Assembly: GCA_001414345.1 (NCBI GenBank)
Contig: LLCB01000540.1
Span: 1 to 24,204 of the forward strand
Direction of reading: 5' to 3'
DNA: 24,204 nucleotides
Source of the DNA: Hymenoscyphus infarciens
Lineage: Eukaryota; Ascomycota; Leotiomycetes; Helotiales; Helotiaceae
This document shows positions 20,655-24,204 of the stretch, piece by piece. Under the pieces are notes generated by a model. It had not been told where the DNA came from. It worked only from the letters and a program-made list of their open reading frames with translations, and ran no database searches. Positions within the stretch are counted from its first letter, which is position 1, and every line of letters begins with the position of its first letter. The position numbers were made by a program, and so were the translations under genes.

Positions 20655-21330
20655 TTAAAAGAATAAGTAACGAAATTAAACGTACTTTGTATACTTATAT
20701 CTATATACACGTTTATAAGTAAGCTTTTAAATTCCTTACCTTTAAAGTAACTTAGAAGAATTCTATCTACTTTAAAGAGAGAAAGAGAAAGAGAAAGAGA
20801 AAGAGGAAATCAGTAGAGAGTAAGAGAAAGCGTTAAATTTAAAATTTAAAACTAAATTTTATTTTAATTATCTTAAAAGTTAAAGCTTTATTAATTATAA
20901 GCTCTTTACTCTAGTAGATTATTCTTACTTTTTAATACTAATTATCTACTAAAAACTTCACTATGAAATCAGTAATAAGAGCCTCGATTAGGCTATATTC
21001 CGTATAGTATAGAATACCTATAACAGAGAGAGCGCTTTGCTTTCGTAGAGTAAACATAGAAGGATTCAGTATTTTAGGATATATAGTAGTAGAGGTAGAC
21101 TTAAGAGTATAAATTTAACTAGTTTAAGATAAGATAAAGATATAGTAGATAGTAGAAAGAATATATAAGCTATTAGCTAAAAGATACTATAGTTTAAAAA
21201 GCTTAAGAATTAACTAGTTTTATTACTTATACTATAGAAGGGGTTTCTTCCTTCTTATATTAACGCCTGGTTTTGGCTCTGGATTTACTATAATCTAGCG
21301 AGACTAATTAAAAAGTAAGACTAATTAAAA
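20655..21330. other. Second AT-rich RIP-like block
   Basis: Composition changes abruptly near 20650 to AT-rich DNA almost without CpA and TpG, as in the left-hand block. It contains an AGAGAA-type purine microsatellite (about 20773-20807) and two direct copies of AGACTAATTAAAAAG (near 21300 and 21318) at its right edge. No coding frame is visible. It is probably a mutated transposon remnant whose family cannot be named. Confidence 0.7.
20773..20807. repeat. Purine microsatellite (GAGAAA)n
   Basis: Several tandem copies of an AGAGAA-type hexamer form an all-purine run on the plus strand. It is a simple repeat with no evident function. Confidence 0.8.
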
Positions 21331-22229
21331 AGACCGAACCTCCTGTGGGTGGTATAGTAGTGGGTGGACCGACGATCACCTCCTATTCCTCTTATCTCTT
21401 TTTATTAGCATTGGAGTGTCAGAGACGCGCTTTATGCGTTGTCTTGAAGAAAACGATGCCGCTTGCTTGTGGCGAGACACGAGGGAGCACTCTTTGTCCC
21501 GATCGTCGGGATTCATTGTTTTCGGGATTTCTATTTTTAGATCGACATTTCACTTTCGCGACTCGTCGACGCGGGATTTGGAAAATGCAAAGTGACATTT
21601 TTCTGCTTGATTTGTTTATCGATTGGTGCAAATCTTACGATAGTCTTCAAGCTAAACAACCAGCGACTCGGTAAGCATTGAGTCGGCGTTGTTTAGTGTT
21701 TCTTAACTCCAGATTGCTGGAATTTGGAATGAGTTGTTGATCAGCAGTTTAGTTTACCATCTAATGTTTGATCATCTCGGTATCTTCATTCCGAGATTTA
21801 TGTTTATATCGCGTTGTTTCGTCCCGCCCCTCATCTCATGATGTGTTCTTTCCTTCTCATGGCGGCCAATTACCCCTCTTGTTCCAGAGAAAAGTGCCCC
21901 GCGTTCAGGTGTTTCAAAGATTACTCGTCCAAATGCACTCTATTTTTAACTTTCCCCTTAAGCTTATTCTCAATCGCGAGAGAGAACATGAAGTGGTGTC
22001 TCTCGCGTTGGACAATCAAAAGGGAAATTGGTACAATCAGATGTATAGGTCCAATCAAGCGAAGAGACTTCAGCTGGCTTTCTGACACCTCTAGCATGCC
22101 CAATTGCCCCCTGTCTAGCCCCTTTTAAGGTCGTGTCACACCTACGCGACAGCCCCTAAAAAGGCTTCACCCCTGCTATAACAGCTAGTATAACACGCAC
22201 CGCCGCACTTATGACGTAGCAATGCTACA
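21331..22229. other. Island of normal composition between AT-rich blocks, unexplained
   Basis: About 900 bases with ordinary GC content and plentiful CpA/TpG sit between two RIP-like regions. Open stretches at 21345-21674 and 21768-22085 (+) start at non-ATG codons and show no motif I know. The right end is GC-rich and structured: ACACCTACGCGACAGCCCC near 22138, two TATAAC-type copies near 22175-22195, and GTAGCA-A-TGCTAC (a 6-bp inverted repeat) near 22217. These look like a transposon end or promoter, but this is only an impression. Confidence 0.4.
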
Positions 22230-22284
22230 ATACTACGAATGAAAGTTTATTAGTAAATTATATAATAAAACAATAAGATAAAGA

Positions 22285-24204
22285 TTAAAATAATACTCTA
22301 GTATCTTAATTAGTACCTAGACTATTAAACAGATATATAAAAGAATATATGATGTTTTATAATAATTAGCTTCTTATTTAGTAGCTAGACTACTAAATAA
22401 GTATAGAAAACTATATTATATATTAAATATATATAATCTAGCTTCTTTTTTAGTAGCTAGACTACTAAATAAGTATAGAAAACTATATAATATAATAAAT
22501 ATATTTAAGCTAGATTCTTATTTAGTAGTTAGGCTATTAAATAAGTATATAAAACTATATTATATATTAAATATATTTAATCTAATGTCTTATTTAGTAG
22601 CTAGACTACTAAATAAGTATAGAAAACTATATAATATATTAAATATATCTAATCTAGCTTCTTATTTAGTAGTTAGGCTACTAATTAAGTATATAAAACT
22701 ATTTATATATTAAATATATTTACTCTAGTATCTTATTTAGTACCTAAGTAACTAAATAAGTATATAAAACTATATAATATAATAGTTATATCTAAACTAG
22801 TATCTTATTTAGTAGCTAGACTACTAAATAGATATATAAAACTATATAACCTATTAAATATATCTAATATAGCTTTATATTTAGTAGCTAGAATACTAAA
22901 TAAGAATGTAAAACTATATTATATATTAAATATATCTAAACTAGGTTCTTATTTAGTAGCTAGAATACTAAATAAGAATATAAAACTATATTATATATTA
23001 AATATATCTAAATAAGTATCTTATTTAGTAGCTAGACTACTAAATAAGAATATAAAACTATATTATATATTAAATATATCTAATCTAGCTTCTTATTTAG
23101 TAGCTAGACTACTAGAAAAGAATATATAACTATATATAGTTAAGAATTAGCTTTATATTTAGTAGCGAGACTACTAAATAAGAAAATAAAACTATATAAT
23201 ATAGTAAATATATTTAAACTAGCTTCTTATTTAGTAGCTAGACTACTAAATAAGAGTATAAAACTTTATAATATATTAAATATATCTAATCTAGATTCTT
23301 ATTTAGTAGCTAGACTACTAAATAAGTGAATAAAACTATTTATAATAAATATATTTAATCTAGAGTCTTATTTAGTAGCTACACTACTAAATAAGTATAT
23401 AAAACTATATAATATAGTAAATATATTTAAACTAGCTTCTTATTTAGTAGCTAGACAACTAAATAGGAAGATGAAACTATATAGTATAGTAAATATATCT
23501 AAACGAGGTTCTTATTTAGTAGCTAGAATACTAAATAAGAATATAAAACTATATAATATATTAAATATAACTAATCTAGATTCTTATTTAGTAGTTAGAC
23601 TACTAAATAAGTATATAAAACTATATACTATATTAAATATATCTAATCTAGCCTCTTATCTAGTAGCTAGACTACTAAATAAGTATATAAAACTATTTAT
23701 AATTAAGGAATTAGCTTCTTATTTAGTAGCTAGACTACTAAATAAGAATATAAAACTATATTATATATTAAATATATCTAAACTAGGTTCTTATTTAGTA
23801 GCTAGAATACTAAATAAGAATATAAAACTATATTATATATTAAATATATCTAAATAAGTATCTTATTTAGTAGGTAGACTACTAGATAAGAATATAAAAC
23901 TATATTATATATTAGATATATCTAATTTAGCTTCTTATTTAGTAGCTAGACTACTAGATAAGAATGTAAAACTATATTATATATTAAATATATCTAAATA
24001 AGTATCTTATTTAGTAGCTAGACTACTAAATAAATATATAAAACTATTTATAATTAAAAATTAGCTTCTTATTTAGCAGCTAGACTACTAAATAAGTATA
24101 TAAAACTATATATAGTTAAGAATTAGCTTTATATTTAGTAGCGAGACTAATAAATAAGAATATAAAACTATATAATATAGTAAATATATCTAAATAAGTA
24201 TCTT
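22285..24204. repeat. Tandem array of a ~72-bp AT-rich unit carrying a hairpin; runs off the window
   Basis: About 26-27 head-to-tail copies run to the window end. Spacing measured on the TCTTATTTA core is 71-73 bp (for example near 22372, 22443, 22515, 22588, 22659, 22730 and 22802). A few units are shortened. The most conserved part is a perfect inverted repeat in most copies: CTTATTTAGTAG, a 5-base loop (CTAGA) and CTACTAAATAAG, as at 22373-22401. The rest of the unit alternates A and T (AAACTATATAATATATTAAATATA). CpA and TpG are nearly absent, so the array is either RIP-mutated or intrinsically AT-rich. Copies differ by scattered substitutions and the first are the most degenerate. It could be a satellite, an internal transposon repeat, or a mutated coding minisatellite. 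Confidence 0.9.

Noticed and set aside
20324..20710. Alternative minus-strand frame with a hydrophobic start (MMLISSAL)
   Set aside because: It overlaps the Q/N-rich frame, continues as basic low-complexity sequence from the shifted reading of that repeat, and its longer form starts in the AT-rich block.
21345..22085. Open frames in the unmutated island (21345-21674 and 21768-22085)
   Set aside because: Both begin at non-ATG codons and show no recognisable domain or consistent gene structure.
23471..23857. 128-residue open frame as a functional gene
   Set aside because: It is one stretch of the tandem repeat without coding composition or distinct ends; other units in the same array carry stops. 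It is discussed as a possible coding relic only.
22285..24204. CRISPR-like array
   Set aside because: Copies are contiguous with no unique spacers, the hairpin is part of a 72-bp tandem unit, and the setting is a fungal nuclear genome.

Overview
The window looks like nuclear DNA of a filamentous ascomycete (Pezizomycotina). The evidence is short introns (48-74 bp) with GTAAGT-type donors and CTAAY-like branch points, a complete fungal TOR kinase, an Rtf2 homologue, and a relic resembling a HET-domain gene. Sharply bounded, very AT-rich blocks almost lacking CpA and TpG suggest repeat-induced point mutation (RIP). Leotiomycetes would fit this mosaic, but that placement is a guess.

Layout. Bases 1-1480 are AT-rich, RIP-like DNA without genes. 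From about 1592 to 1969 lies a relic resembling the end of a HET domain. The gene-dense core follows: a small multi-pass membrane protein (2500-3138, +); a two-exon SET-domain protein with an RG-rich segment and acidic tail (3377-5609, +); a six-exon TOR kinase gene (14051-6519, -); rtf2 (14346-15308, +), divergent from TOR across 294 bp; and a two-exon proline-rich protein with a BTB-like segment (18690-16319, -). From 19852 to about 20654 is a decayed Q/N-rich gene on the minus strand with in-frame TAG, TAG and TGA codons. It borders a second AT-rich block (20655-21330). An unexplained island of normal composition (21331-22229) follows. The window ends inside a tandem array of a roughly 72-bp AT-rich unit (about 22285 onward), most copies of which carry a hairpin with 12-bp arms.

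Functionally the core holds housekeeping genes: TOR (growth control), Rtf2 (replication fork control) and a probable lysine methyltransferase. They form no evident cluster or pathway; only the TOR/rtf2 head-to-head promoter suggests possible shared control. The accessory interest lies at the edges, where two broken genes sit against RIP-like blocks, and in the 72-bp array, whose unit length is a multiple of three and keeps a 24-codon frame open over several copies.

Exon joins were worked out by hand from splice motifs and reading phase. No database search was run, so family calls rest on recognised motifs.
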